Source: Anaerolineales bacterium HSG24
GTDB lineage: Bacteria; Chloroflexota; Anaerolineae; 4572-78; J111
Direction: 5' to 3'
DNA length: 64,000 nucleotides
Assembly: GCA_030377895.1 (NCBI GenBank)
Contig: JAUCGB010000001.1
Span: forward strand, 1 to 64,000
In this document: positions 38,899 to 47,927 of the stretch, piece after piece
Numbering within the stretch: position 1 is the first letter of the stretch
Layout of the letters: each line of letters begins with the position of its first letter
Made by a program: the position numbers and the translations under genes
Notes under the pieces: model-generated
Seen by the model: only the letters and a program-made list of their open reading frames with translations
Told to the model about the DNA's origin: nothing
Databases searched by the model: none

Positions 38899-39858
38899 TT
38901 ATCGAATTCGTAAAAGATAAATTATCCCGCCAATCAATCCAGTGAACAGGTTGCCAATGGTGTAGACTAGCAAGGACATAGCTAAGGCGGTTTCGTTGGG
39001 CACACCCACCGATTTGAACAGTTCGATATAGGCTCCTTCACGTAGGCCAAGGCCACCAAATCCGATGGGAATCATCAAAACCATTGAGGTAATAGGGATA
39101 AAAATCGCATATTCAATGAATGTGGCCTCGACTCCCACTGATAGACCAATACTCATGTTCATGGTAATCAACGAGAGATTAAAGAATATGGAGATTAGAT
39201 AAGAGCGTCGTAGGGCCGAAGCGGGGTAACTTTGAAGTGAGTCAAACAGTTTTCCTAATGGCCCGATATTGGTTATACGACGGAATAGACCGATATTTTT
39301 TCTCAGGCTAAGGTATAGGTTGCGATTTAGCATCAGATAACCGGCGGTACTGCTCGCGATAAACATGACGACCGTGAAGTAGGCCACCGGAGCGGGTACG
39401 GCGTTCCAGTTAAATAGGAGAGCTATCGTGCCAATACCTTGCAGAGTCAACAGCCCCAAAAACCGATCTACCAGAACGCTAGAGACCGCATCGGTGGCAT
39501 GTTTGCTGTGCTTATTCAACTCAACAATTCGGATCGCGTCACCACCTACACCACTCGGTAGCACGTTGTTGAAGAGGAATCCAATAAAATAGATAGCCGT
39601 TAGCTCCGTAATCGGTACTCGAATTTCAATCGCATCAAGTAGGCTTTGCCAGCGCAAAGCACGTAACATCACGCCCAAAAGCATGAGGCTCATAGCGGTC
39701 ACAATCCAGACGATTTGGGCTTGGCGAACAGCTGCGATAAAGGCTGGAAAGTCGATTTGGCGGAAGATAACGCTCAGCAACCCAACACTGACCAATAGTT
39801 TGAGGGTGTTGATGACGTAGGGTGTGTTTTTGAGTTGGGTGGCAATTTTCATAGGCAT
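38899..39858 (-). CDS. LPG_synthase_TM / UPF0104 family membrane protein
   Basis: 319 aa, about eight membrane helices. Family motifs are ALRWQSLL, FLFNNVLPSGVGGDAIR and FGGLGLREGAYIELF. Relatives are the membrane half of MprF and AglD-like proteins that move or modify lipid-linked sugars; the catalytic soluble domain of MprF is absent. The start at 39858 follows the upstream stop (39863) directly. Next to a GT2 polyprenyl-phosphate transferase, a flippase-like role in glycolipid synthesis is a fair guess. Confidence 0.85.
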   Translation of the reverse strand: MPMKIATQLKNTPYVINTLKLLVSVGLLSVIFRQIDFPAFIAAVRQAQIVWIVTAMSLMLLGVMLRALRWQSLLDAIEIRVPITELTAIYFIGFLFNNVLPSGVGGDAIRIVELNKHSKHATDAVSSVLVDRFLGLLTLQGIGTIALLFNWNAVPAPVAYFTVVMFIASSTAGYLMLNRNLYLSLRKNIGLFRRITNIGPLGKLFDSLQSYPASALRRSYLISIFFNLSLITMNMSIGLSVGVEATFIEYAIFIPITSMVLMIPIGFGGLGLREGAYIELFKSVGVPNETALAMSLLVYTIGNLFTGLIGGIIYLLRIR

Positions 39859-39862
39859 GTTT

Positions 39863-41656
39863 CTACACCACTTCTTCCCACACCAACTTATCATACCCCA
39901 CCGAGACAACCGTGTAAGTTCGTAATCGCAGATACCCCGCACCGTAGACCTTGGTCAAGGTAGCGCGGTAGCTTGCTAACTGTGTTTTGGCATCCTTCAA
40001 CTCGGTTTTAACAGCTTTTAGTGCCAATAACTCTTGCTGACTCATCCCTTTGACCTGTTTGCCAGTTAGCTTGTTTTTTCCCAAAGGCACGTACTTGAAC
40101 TCAATCAGAAAATCTAATAATTGAAACTGACGCATATCGGGACGAACAAGCATGATTAGGTCGCCATAGCTACGTTGTAAGGCTGGCTCAGAATCCATAA
40201 TATAAACCGTATCGTTGAATAACAAGGTCAGAAAGAGAGTCTTGAAGGTTAACTCATTTGTCCAGCGCAAATCTCGGTTGTTAAAGATGGTGAACTGTTT
40301 TTGCATAACGTAGTCACATAACGGTTGCATTTCTCCTGTTTGATAAAAGTTTTCGATAATGCGGTCAGCTTCCTGCCGACTGAGAAAATCGGGCAGAAGC
40401 ATCTCCTGAATTCGTTCTACATACAGTTTGCGGATGACCAGATTGGGAATACGAAACTTTAATTTGTTACTGCTAGTCTGTTCAGGGGTCAAGGTAATCA
40501 CCCCGAAATAATAGAGCAGAGAGACCATAAAAGTCTTGTCATGCTGTTGTTTGAGCATTTCTTTCAAACCAAACTGGTCTTTTATTTGGAAGATACTCAG
40601 CGGGTTCGCCTCATTTAAGGCTTGCTCAACAACCTGCTCTCCTTGAGGCAGTTGGGCAATATAAGCGATTTTGTTGCTATCCATTCTCATATTGGAGTCG
40701 AGTATTTGGCGGGGATAGCGACATTGTTCCGCCAGAAAATCGAGAAAATAGAGAGCCAAGGTAGGGTTGTACAGGTTTGGTTCGGCCTCATAATAAAAAC
40801 TATAGCCATCATAAAAAGTACGCATAATGCTTAAGGCTTCCTGCACTTTTTCAGCGGATAATTGGCACTGTTCACCAACTTGAGTCAGGGCATCGGCTAC
40901 CTCGTTTTCCCAAAAACCACATAGATCATTGAATTGCGGTCGCAAAGAGATATTCTTAGCCACATTGAAGCCGCTGGTAATGTCACTCAACACCAGCGGA
41001 GAGACTCCGGTGATGAATAATCGCTCAAGGCCGCGACCTTCAAGCCCATCTTTAATCACTTTGAAGATGGTTTTTAACATACCCTCACCCTTGACTAACT
41101 TTTCATATCGTTGTTGACCGCTTGGGTCGCCCCCCATCAACACCTCATTAGCAAAATTATCATATTCGTCGATTAAGAGATAAATCTTGTAGGGAGTTGT
41201 GCTGACAACGTCAAGTAAGCTGTTGAAAGAAACTAAGGCATCATGGGAGTTTATTTTTATTGGATGTGGCAATATTGCCTCGTAGCGAAGCATAAACCCT
41301 TCCATCCGACTGTTCAAGTTATCATGAATCGCTCGGCGCATTTCAGCCTCAGTGCCAACGGTGGCAATGGTGGAGAAGTTCCATTTCAGAATAAAATATT
41401 GATTGTGTAACGGGGTTGGATTTTGTCCAATGGCTAGATGTCCAAACAACCGTTCAAACTCATCCGCCTTACGAAGGTCATAATAGTTCTCCAAAACCGA
41501 CAGCCACAAGCTTTTGCCAAAGCGGCGCGGGCGTAGGAACAGCAGTTTTTTGCTTATATTTTCGAGCAACCGAATTTTGTCGGTTCGGTCAACAAAAAAG
41601 TAATCCTCAGTAATAATACTGTAAAAATCGGCATCGCCGTAAGGAAATTTTAGCAT
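39863..41656 (-). CDS. AAA-ATPase_like / PDDEXK_9 protein
   Basis: 597 aa. The N-terminal domain is the AAA-ATPase_like family (MLKFPYGDADFYSI, then FLRPRRFGKSLW as the P-loop and IYLLIDEYDN as Walker B). The C-terminal PDDEXK_9 domain carries LLDFLIEFKY. The family is often present in many copies per genome and its role is unsettled; some members are suspected defence or mobile genes. The ATG at 41656 has a near-perfect AGGAGGT upstream, much stronger than its neighbours. It lies inside a run of glycan-membrane genes with which it has no obvious link. It is only distantly related to the four ATPases at 2573-18865. Confidence 0.9.
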   Translation of the reverse strand: MLKFPYGDADFYSIITEDYFFVDRTDKIRLLENISKKLLFLRPRRFGKSLWLSVLENYYDLRKADEFERLFGHLAIGQNPTPLHNQYFILKWNFSTIATVGTEAEMRRAIHDNLNSRMEGFMLRYEAILPHPIKINSHDALVSFNSLLDVVSTTPYKIYLLIDEYDNFANEVLMGGDPSGQQRYEKLVKGEGMLKTIFKVIKDGLEGRGLERLFITGVSPLVLSDITSGFNVAKNISLRPQFNDLCGFWENEVADALTQVGEQCQLSAEKVQEALSIMRTFYDGYSFYYEAEPNLYNPTLALYFLDFLAEQCRYPRQILDSNMRMDSNKIAYIAQLPQGEQVVEQALNEANPLSIFQIKDQFGLKEMLKQQHDKTFMVSLLYYFGVITLTPEQTSSNKLKFRIPNLVIRKLYVERIQEMLLPDFLSRQEADRIIENFYQTGEMQPLCDYVMQKQFTIFNNRDLRWTNELTFKTLFLTLLFNDTVYIMDSEPALQRSYGDLIMLVRPDMRQFQLLDFLIEFKYVPLGKNKLTGKQVKGMSQQELLALKAVKTELKDAKTQLASYRATLTKVYGAGYLRLRTYTVVSVGYDKLVWEEVV

Positions 41657-41721
41657 TTGATTACCTCCTGAGTTTCGAGTCAATAATTAGCGAATTTTTT
41701 AGATTGTAAGTCATCCCCATG

Positions 41722-43614
41722 TCACTTTTTTTCATGAATTAGTTGTTGATATATTGCTATTGCACCGCCCCAGTCGCCCGCTTCGACGAGTTGGTTGGCC
41801 TGCTCGGCAGATTCGCCCTGCCAAGCCAAATTAAACTGGACAGCCTCTTGATAAGTCCGCGCCGCCTGCTCTACCTGACCGACCTGTTCATGCGCCTTGG
41901 CGAGGGCGATGAGTCCACCAACCCAGCCGGGGAAAATTTCGACTCCATGTTGATAATGAACAATCGCCTCCGCTGGACGATCTGCGGCGAGCAGGGTGTC
42001 ACCCAACATGCGTAAGGCTCCGGCTTGAGCGGTGCGTGGGTCAGGATTGATGGTGCCTTGAGCCTCGGCTTGTTCGGCCCAAGGATAAGCAGCCTCAACA
42101 GCTTGAGCGGCTAAATCGAGCGCGGCCTCGGCCAAAATCGGAGGGTCGTATACATTCAAGGTCGGCTTTGATAGGGTCAATCCGGTAAAATCAATCGTCT
42201 CCAAAAAGGGCGATTCGGCTGGCTCAAATCGGTTGAGCAACCACACTCGACCATTGCCCTGCCGCAACGCATTGGTATAACCGTCAATATTAGTCACGAA
42301 TGAGGCTGGAGTCAAAGGTTGCGCTTGTCCCTGATAATAGTAGTTGATAAATCGCCCCTCGTCCCACAATGAACCGAATAAAATGATATCTGCTGGTGCG
42401 GCATGCTCGGTTAGATAGATCGCCGCTCCGCGCCAGTTCGGTTTGGTCTGCTGATAAAGGTTCAGCATGGCGATGAAGGACAGGGTCGCCAACAGCCAAG
42501 TCAGGTAACGCAACATGGGGTCTCCGGCAAGGTGCGAAGCTCCTTGTAGGTGTAGCCATGCCGACATCTGATAGAGGCTATAGACCACGACTAGCATATA
42601 AATCGGGATGACAAAGGCGTATCGAAACTGTAGGGCGCGCGGGTCGCCGAGCAGAATCGGGAGCAAGGTCGGCAGGCCAAACCATAATCCGGCAAACAGA
42701 GCTACCGGCCAATCATGCCGAATCAAAATGATAAGGCCAAGACAAAATAAGCCAAAAAACAGCCATGCGATAGGCATGGGCAACGGGCCTAACGCTGTCA
42801 CCACGCCGATGAGGAAATCGCTTGGTTTGCCGACTCCGCCTTCGATAGCCCCCACCGCCGCTCGCTGACGTAACAGGTTGAGTAAGACCGCCCCCCACGG
42901 GAGGTATAATAGCAAGGCGAGCGCGACTGCTCCTCCAAAACCAACTATGCGGGCTGAACGGAGAATCGGTTGATTGGCTCGCCATGCTTGAAATTGGCGC
43001 GCTCCCACGTATGCGCTCTGGCTGGCTAAGATTAGAAAGCCAAAGTAGACGGTGTAGAGGTTGGCAACGGTGGTGATGGCGTAGGCCAGCCACCATGTTT
43101 TAGATATGCCTGTGTATCGTAACGCTTGCAACAAGCATGCCGTTGAGGCCACCGTCAACAGCATAAATAGGGCATGCATGCGGGCCTCTTGGCTGTATTT
43201 TAATACCACTGGCGACAGACTAACTAGCAGACAGACCGCCACTGCAATTTGACCGAGGTGGGACGGGGTGCGGTGTAAAATCGGCCTTAATAACTGAAAC
43301 GTTAGTCGGTAGGTTAGGGCGACGGTCAGCATGGTGGCGATGACCGACGGGAAACGCCATAACCAGTCGGAACTGGCTGAGGGTGCGGTTTGGTTTGATA
43401 AATTCGTTAATAATGAGGCAAACGAACCGACCATGAGATAATATAGAGGCGGATGGATATCCCCCGCAGTCCATCGAATCACCTCGCTGACAGATTGACT
43501 GGCAAACGAGGCGGTCAAAATCTCATCCCCCCAAAAGCTGTCCGTAGCAAGTTGATGGATGTGCAGAGCCAAGGTTAGTAATAAAATTAGATAGATACTT
43601 GTTTTTTGTGACAT
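41722..43614 (-). CDS. GT39/ArnT-like membrane glycosyltransferase with C-terminal TPRs
   Basis: 630 aa. About ten membrane helices span residues 5-405. The first extracytoplasmic loop has the acidic SFWGDEILT and DIHPPLYY motifs of polyprenyl-phosphate-sugar-dependent transferases. The C-terminal part (about 480-630) is alpha-helical with tetratricopeptide-type repeats (AEAIVHYQHGVEIFPGW), unusual in this family and probably extracytoplasmic. It should transfer a sugar from a lipid carrier to an external acceptor, matching the GT2 gene at 37817. No good Shine-Dalgarno was seen; GTGAAACGTGA lies just upstream. Confidence 0.85.
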   Translation of the reverse strand: MSQKTSIYLILLLTLALHIHQLATDSFWGDEILTASFASQSVSEVIRWTAGDIHPPLYYLMVGSFASLLTNLSNQTAPSASSDWLWRFPSVIATMLTVALTYRLTFQLLRPILHRTPSHLGQIAVAVCLLVSLSPVVLKYSQEARMHALFMLLTVASTACLLQALRYTGISKTWWLAYAITTVANLYTVYFGFLILASQSAYVGARQFQAWRANQPILRSARIVGFGGAVALALLLYLPWGAVLLNLLRQRAAVGAIEGGVGKPSDFLIGVVTALGPLPMPIAWLFFGLFCLGLIILIRHDWPVALFAGLWFGLPTLLPILLGDPRALQFRYAFVIPIYMLVVVYSLYQMSAWLHLQGASHLAGDPMLRYLTWLLATLSFIAMLNLYQQTKPNWRGAAIYLTEHAAPADIILFGSLWDEGRFINYYYQGQAQPLTPASFVTNIDGYTNALRQGNGRVWLLNRFEPAESPFLETIDFTGLTLSKPTLNVYDPPILAEAALDLAAQAVEAAYPWAEQAEAQGTINPDPRTAQAGALRMLGDTLLAADRPAEAIVHYQHGVEIFPGWVGGLIALAKAHEQVGQVEQAARTYQEAVQFNLAWQGESAEQANQLVEAGDWGGAIAIYQQLIHEKK

Positions 43615-43672
43615 GGTTTCGTGAAACGTGATGCGTGAGGTTCAGGGTAATCACAGCAACGGAGATTGGTTC

Positions 43673-43908
43673 AGGAATGAGTCCTAAATAAGTTGCGCGT
43701 TTGGCAATCGTAGGGGCTAGGCAAGGCGGTGTAGCGTTGGTTTGAAATCAGAACTCCAATCCGCCTTGCCTCGCCCTGAAACTATGGAATGACGGGCGAG
43801 GCAGGGGCGGAGCGGAGATGGTCGCACATTCCAAGTCTAGACCGCCCTGCCTAGCCCCTACCATAATCTCCGACGCAAATGCACATGTTAATTAATGCTC
43901 ATTCCTAA
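43673..43908. mobile_element. 236-bp repeat, family F (copy F2)
   Basis: Nearly identical to 28210-28446, differing mainly in the segment around 43800-43830. The ends AGGAATGAGTCC and ATTCCTAA are an imperfect inverted pair. Confidence 0.8.
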
Positions 43909-44019
43909 AATTGAACCAATCTAGGGCAACACAAGTCAATTAATTTTCATGCCTAAAAATACGGGTTGAAAAATCAACGTGCCATTATAAACCTGACCGC
44001 ATGAATTATCAAAGCTGAG

Positions 44020-44290
44020 GCTAACTTTTTCGGTAATGGTGCAGAAGTAGTGATAAGGATCCGTTAGCTACCCGCAAGTTCTAAACTTGCGGGTAGCTGA
44101 CCACTACCTATGCAGGACTACAACTTTTTCTTTGATTCGGTTGAAACGGCCCTACAACGAAGTTTAGAATACAATGAATATGGTTTGCCCGCTTAAAAAC
44201 TTACTCAATGCGGGATATTTTGTTCGTTTTTTCGTCATTCGTTGTAGTGTTTCCCACCTAAAGATTAGCATCAGAACTTTTTTGGATTCA
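44020..44290. mobile_element. Family I element interrupted by a family A element
   Basis: The ends GCTAACTTTTTC and GATTAGCATCAGAAC, with an inner pair CTACAACG / CGTTGTAG, match the uninterrupted copy at 53463. The left arm is split by A4 (44031-44120). Confidence 0.7.
44031..44120. mobile_element. MITE-like element, family A (copy A4, with target duplication)
   Basis: A complete element with the CCCGCAAGTT hairpin, flanked by the 9-bp direct repeat AACTTTTTC at 44022-44030 and just after 44120. The related copy at 53463 shows this site once and without insert, so the 9-bp duplication can be read directly. Confidence 0.85.
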
Positions 44291-44413
44291 AAAACGGGTA
44301 AAGCGACAACGTTTTGGGTAATTTACAAATATAACAGGTTGGTTATAATGGATAGTAGTTACACCGCTCAATGAAATTTGCAATAAAAATCGTATTATTA
44401 GCAATATAGATGT

Positions 44414-44654
44414 CTAAGTACCGGACAAAACAGTTACAGTCTTTCAGATAATGGTTTTCAATTCAAGACCAACCTTCCCGCAAGTTCTAAACTTGCGGGA
44501 AGGTAACGGCTGAAAATGTTTATCTGAACATCTATAGGACACGGATAAACGCGGATAAACACGAATTTTTTAGGCTTATCTGTGTGTATCCGTGTTAATT
44601 CGTGTCCCTTTTTTCTTCTGTAACAAGTTCAATCTTTTTTTGTCCTGTACTCAG
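44414..44654. mobile_element. MITE-like element, family C (copy C2, interrupted)
   Basis: The ends CTAAGTACCGGACA and TGTCCTGTACTCAG are flanked by the direct repeat ATAGATGT (44406-44413 and 44655-44662). Outside the insert at 44437-44536 it matches C1 (30650) almost base for base. Confidence 0.85.
44437..44536. mobile_element. Family D element nested in C2
   Basis: Starts CAGTCTTTCAGATAATGG and ends, inverted, TTTATCTGAACATCTA. The centre is the same CCCGCAAGTT / AACTTGCGGG hairpin as in family A. Compared with C1, exactly this segment is extra, with TA on both sides, suggesting a TA target duplication. Confidence 0.85.
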
Positions 44655-44687
44655 ATAGATGTGTATAAATCATTCGGAGGCGTGTGA

Positions 44688-46703
44688 ATGAACGATAACG
44701 AAAAAACTAAGGCAGAACTCATTGCCGAATTGGAAGCGGCTCGCAAACAGATTAAAGAATTGGAGACCTTGGCGGCAGAAAATAGTAAAACTAAACGAGC
44801 CTTGCATGTTAGTCGGCAACAGTTGAAATCAGTTGTTACCAGTGTTCCTCTGATTTTATGGAGTACGAACTCAAATCGGGTGTTGACGTTGTTGGAAGGG
44901 AAGGGGTTGCAGACTTTGTATTTAGAACCGGAGCAGCTTATCGGGCGACCTGTTGATGACCTATTTCGCGACTATCCAGAAATTTTGAACTATAACAATC
45001 AGGCTTTGGATGGGCAATCGGTGGGGGTATTAATCACTGTCAATCAGATTATTTATGAGATTTTGTTTACCCCATTGCGAAATGAGGTGGATGAGGTTAT
45101 CGGTATGATTGGGGTGGCAATTGACATTACGCGCTATCGTCATGCCGAGGATACATTGCGGAATTATCTGCAATTTTTGGAGACATTACTCAATACATTT
45201 CCTAATCCGGTTTTTTATAAAGAGAAGGATGGCCTATTTTTGGGTTGTAATCGGATATTTGCCGAGCTGATTATTGGATTACCTCGCGAGCAAATTATTG
45301 GACGCTCAATTTACGATTTTCCTAACGCGATATCAACCGATTTAGCCGATATTTTGTACGCGCGTGAGGTATATTTGCTGAGAGAAGGGGGTGAGCATTG
45401 GTACGAAACACAGGTTGATTGTCAAGATGGTTTGGTGCGAGAGTTTTTAACCGCTCATACCGCTTTTAGGGATGCGGCGGATAATATTGTCGGCATTGTG
45501 GGCGTTATGTCAGATATTACCGAGCGTAAGCAGATGAAGGAGACGCTCCTGCAACGGAACATGGAGTTGGCCTTGCTCAACCGAACTAGTGAGGAATTTC
45601 TCAATACGCTCGATTTGGATACGGTTCTCGCCAATGTCCTTGAAGAAGCCCGACAACTGCTCGATGTGACAGGTTGTTCGGCTTGGTTGATTGATGAAGA
45701 GACGGGCGAACTCGTTTGTGGGCATGCCACAGTACATGAGGGCAGTATTGTGCGAGGTTGGCGGTTAGCCTCAGGGCAGGGAATTGTCGGCGTGGTGGCT
45801 CAAGAGGGCGAAACACTCATTGTAGGCGATACCCGAGCCGATGATCGCCACTTTAAGGAGATTGATACTCAAATCGGAGTAGAAGTACGCTCTATTCTCA
45901 GTGTTCCCTTAAAACTGAAACAGACTGCTAAAAGTAACCAATCAAATGTGATTGGGGTGTTACAGGTGGTTGATACTGAGGCGAATCGATTTGGTGGGAC
46001 TGAAATCCGGCTGTTGGAGCCGTTAGCGGCCAATGCGGCTATCGCCATTGAAAATGCCCGTTTGTATGACCAAACTCGGCAAGATGCTGAAACAAAAGAG
46101 GTATTATTACGAGAGGTTAATCATCGAGTTAAGAATAATTTGGCCGCAATCATTGGCCTCCTATATGCCGAGCGTCGCCATTCAGAGTTGGAAGAGCAGG
46201 AGGTGTTCCAATCGGTCATGAAGAATTTGATTAACCGAGTGCAAGGGTTGGCGACTGTGCATCGGATGTTGTCGGCTTCAGAATGGACTCCCTTGTCGCT
46301 GAACAAGCTGACGCAGCAGGTCATTCATTCTGCGTTGCGAGTTGTGCCGCGTACCAAACGAGTCTTGGTTCAGGTCAGCCCGACATCGGTTCAAGTGTCG
46401 GCTAAACAGGCCAACAGCTTGGCTCTGATTATCAACGAGTTAGCAACCAATACAGTCAAATATGGCCTTCTTAACCGTGACCAAGCTAAAATTATCGTAA
46501 CCGTTAAGCGGGTTGATGAGATGGTCGAGTTCGAGTTTCGGGATGATGGGCCGGGCTATCCTGCTGAAACCCTAACTTTGAAACAGCATAATGTTGGTTT
46601 TTACTTAATTCAAGCCATTGTCCGAGATGATTTGCGAGGTAGCTGTAGGTTGCATAATGATGGCGGCGCGGTTACAATCATCTCCTTTAAGGTTCATAAA
46701 TAA
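44688..46703 (+). CDS. PAS-PAS-GAF sensor kinase, HisKA_2 type
   Basis: 671 aa, soluble. An N-terminal coiled coil (1-45) is followed by PAS domains at about 45-155 and 160-285 and a GAF domain (about 295-460). The dimerisation domain is HisKA_2, with H479 in REVNHRVKNNL and an ATPase N-box ALIINELATNTVKYG near 590. This places it with the HWE/HisKA_2 kinases, unlike the HisKA kinases elsewhere in the window. GGAGG lies seven bases before the ATG. A receiver-kinase starts 21 bp downstream and is its likely phosphotransfer partner. The promoter, if local, lies in or next to the family C element. Confidence 0.92.
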   Translation: MNDNEKTKAELIAELEAARKQIKELETLAAENSKTKRALHVSRQQLKSVVTSVPLILWSTNSNRVLTLLEGKGLQTLYLEPEQLIGRPVDDLFRDYPEILNYNNQALDGQSVGVLITVNQIIYEILFTPLRNEVDEVIGMIGVAIDITRYRHAEDTLRNYLQFLETLLNTFPNPVFYKEKDGLFLGCNRIFAELIIGLPREQIIGRSIYDFPNAISTDLADILYAREVYLLREGGEHWYETQVDCQDGLVREFLTAHTAFRDAADNIVGIVGVMSDITERKQMKETLLQRNMELALLNRTSEEFLNTLDLDTVLANVLEEARQLLDVTGCSAWLIDEETGELVCGHATVHEGSIVRGWRLASGQGIVGVVAQEGETLIVGDTRADDRHFKEIDTQIGVEVRSILSVPLKLKQTAKSNQSNVIGVLQVVDTEANRFGGTEIRLLEPLAANAAIAIENARLYDQTRQDAETKEVLLREVNHRVKNNLAAIIGLLYAERRHSELEEQEVFQSVMKNLINRVQGLATVHRMLSASEWTPLSLNKLTQQVIHSALRVVPRTKRVLVQVSPTSVQVSAKQANSLALIINELATNTVKYGLLNRDQAKIIVTVKRVDEMVEFEFRDDGPGYPAETLTLKQHNVGFYLIQAIVRDDLRGSCRLHNDGGAVTIISFKVHK

Positions 46704-46724
46704 CACCACAGGTAGGGAATAACC

Positions 46725-47864
46725 ATGACGCAACTAGATTCTATTAGTATTTTAATTGTTGATGATGATACCTTGGTCAGTGAAATGACCCAAGGTTTGG
46801 TGGAAGAGTTGGGGTATACCGTTATCGGTAAAGCGGCCAATGGTCAAGAAGGGATTAATTTAACCGTGTCTCTCCAACCCGATTTGGTTCTGATGGATGT
46901 CGAGATGCCCGACATGAATGGTTTGGAGGCTTCGAGGCAGATTCAGCAATTGAGTCCGACTCCGATTGTGATTTTAACTGCTTATGATGACCAAGAGTTG
47001 GTTGAAGAGGCTAGCCAATCTGGGGTTGGGGCTTATCTCGTCAAACCGCCCGATACCTTGGAGGTAGAACGAGCGGTCACGATTGCTATGGCTCGGTTTC
47101 AGGATTTGATGGAACTCCGAGTACTGAATGATAAACTCAAAGAACGGAATCAACAGCTAGAAGACCTTAACCAAGCACTAGAAGAACGAAACGAAGAGTT
47201 GGATGCTTATGCTCACATGGTCGCCCATGATTTGAAGAATCCGCTTAATTTGATTGTCACCTATATCCAATATTTAGAGATGGATTTAAAACCAGATGGT
47301 AAACTAAAAAGTATCCTAGAAACGATTGCTGAAACGGGTCATAAAATGAGTGATATTATCGAATCATTACTCCTAATGGCAAGTATTCGTAAGGATGAGG
47401 TGGAGTCCGAAACCATCTATATGTCAGTTATCATTGCCGAAGCTGAACAACGCCTAACCCACATGTTAAGCGACAGCGAGGCCGATCTTATCTTGCCGCA
47501 AGAGTGGCCGCCGGTAATTGGTTATTCCCCTTGGTTAGAAGAGGTTTGGGTCAACTATTTGACCAACGCTGTTAAATATGGTGGTCGTCCGCCTCGCATT
47601 GAATTGGGTGCTACGGTTGAGGATGATAACATGGTGCGATTTTGGATACAGGATAATGGTAAAGGAATTTCCGAATCGGATCAGAAACTATTGTTCACCG
47701 ATTTTACTCGCTTGGATCATGACGATAGCGACGGACATGGCCTTGGCTTGTCGATTATTAAACGTGTGGTCGAAAAGTTGAACGGTCAGGTTGGCCTAGA
47801 GAGCATCATCGGGCAGGGTAGCCGGTTCAGCTTTACGTTGCCTGTAGCTGATGTGGAAATGTGA
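46725..47864 (+). CDS. Receiver-histidine kinase
   Basis: 379 aa. The receiver (1-120) has D58 in LMDVEMPDMNG and the conserved Lys in YLVKP. A long coiled coil (about 125-160) links it to HisKA with H168 in AHDLKNPLN and HATPase_c with DNGKG and GHGLGLS. It is 21 bp after the HisKA_2 kinase, so the two are probably an operon and a phosphorelay: kinase to D58, which then tunes H168. AGGTAGGG lies before the ATG. No DNA-binding domain, so output passes to another protein. Confidence 0.92.
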   Translation: MTQLDSISILIVDDDTLVSEMTQGLVEELGYTVIGKAANGQEGINLTVSLQPDLVLMDVEMPDMNGLEASRQIQQLSPTPIVILTAYDDQELVEEASQSGVGAYLVKPPDTLEVERAVTIAMARFQDLMELRVLNDKLKERNQQLEDLNQALEERNEELDAYAHMVAHDLKNPLNLIVTYIQYLEMDLKPDGKLKSILETIAETGHKMSDIIESLLLMASIRKDEVESETIYMSVIIAEAEQRLTHMLSDSEADLILPQEWPPVIGYSPWLEEVWVNYLTNAVKYGGRPPRIELGATVEDDNMVRFWIQDNGKGISESDQKLLFTDFTRLDHDDSDGHGLGLSIIKRVVEKLNGQVGLESIIGQGSRFSFTLPVADVEM

Positions 47865-47927
47865 TTGTCTCAGGCGGCGCGACGTAGCCTGAGCTTAGTC
47901 GAAGGCGATGTCAAAACGCGCAACTAA

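Larger units (their letters stand above)
43615..44687. other. Repeat island with nested elements
   Basis: 1073 bp holding, in order, family F copy 2 (43673-43908), a family I element broken by family A copy A4 (44020-44290), and a family C element broken by family D (44414-44654). The 66-codon ORF at 44174 lies inside repeat DNA. No gene was seen. Confidence 0.8.
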
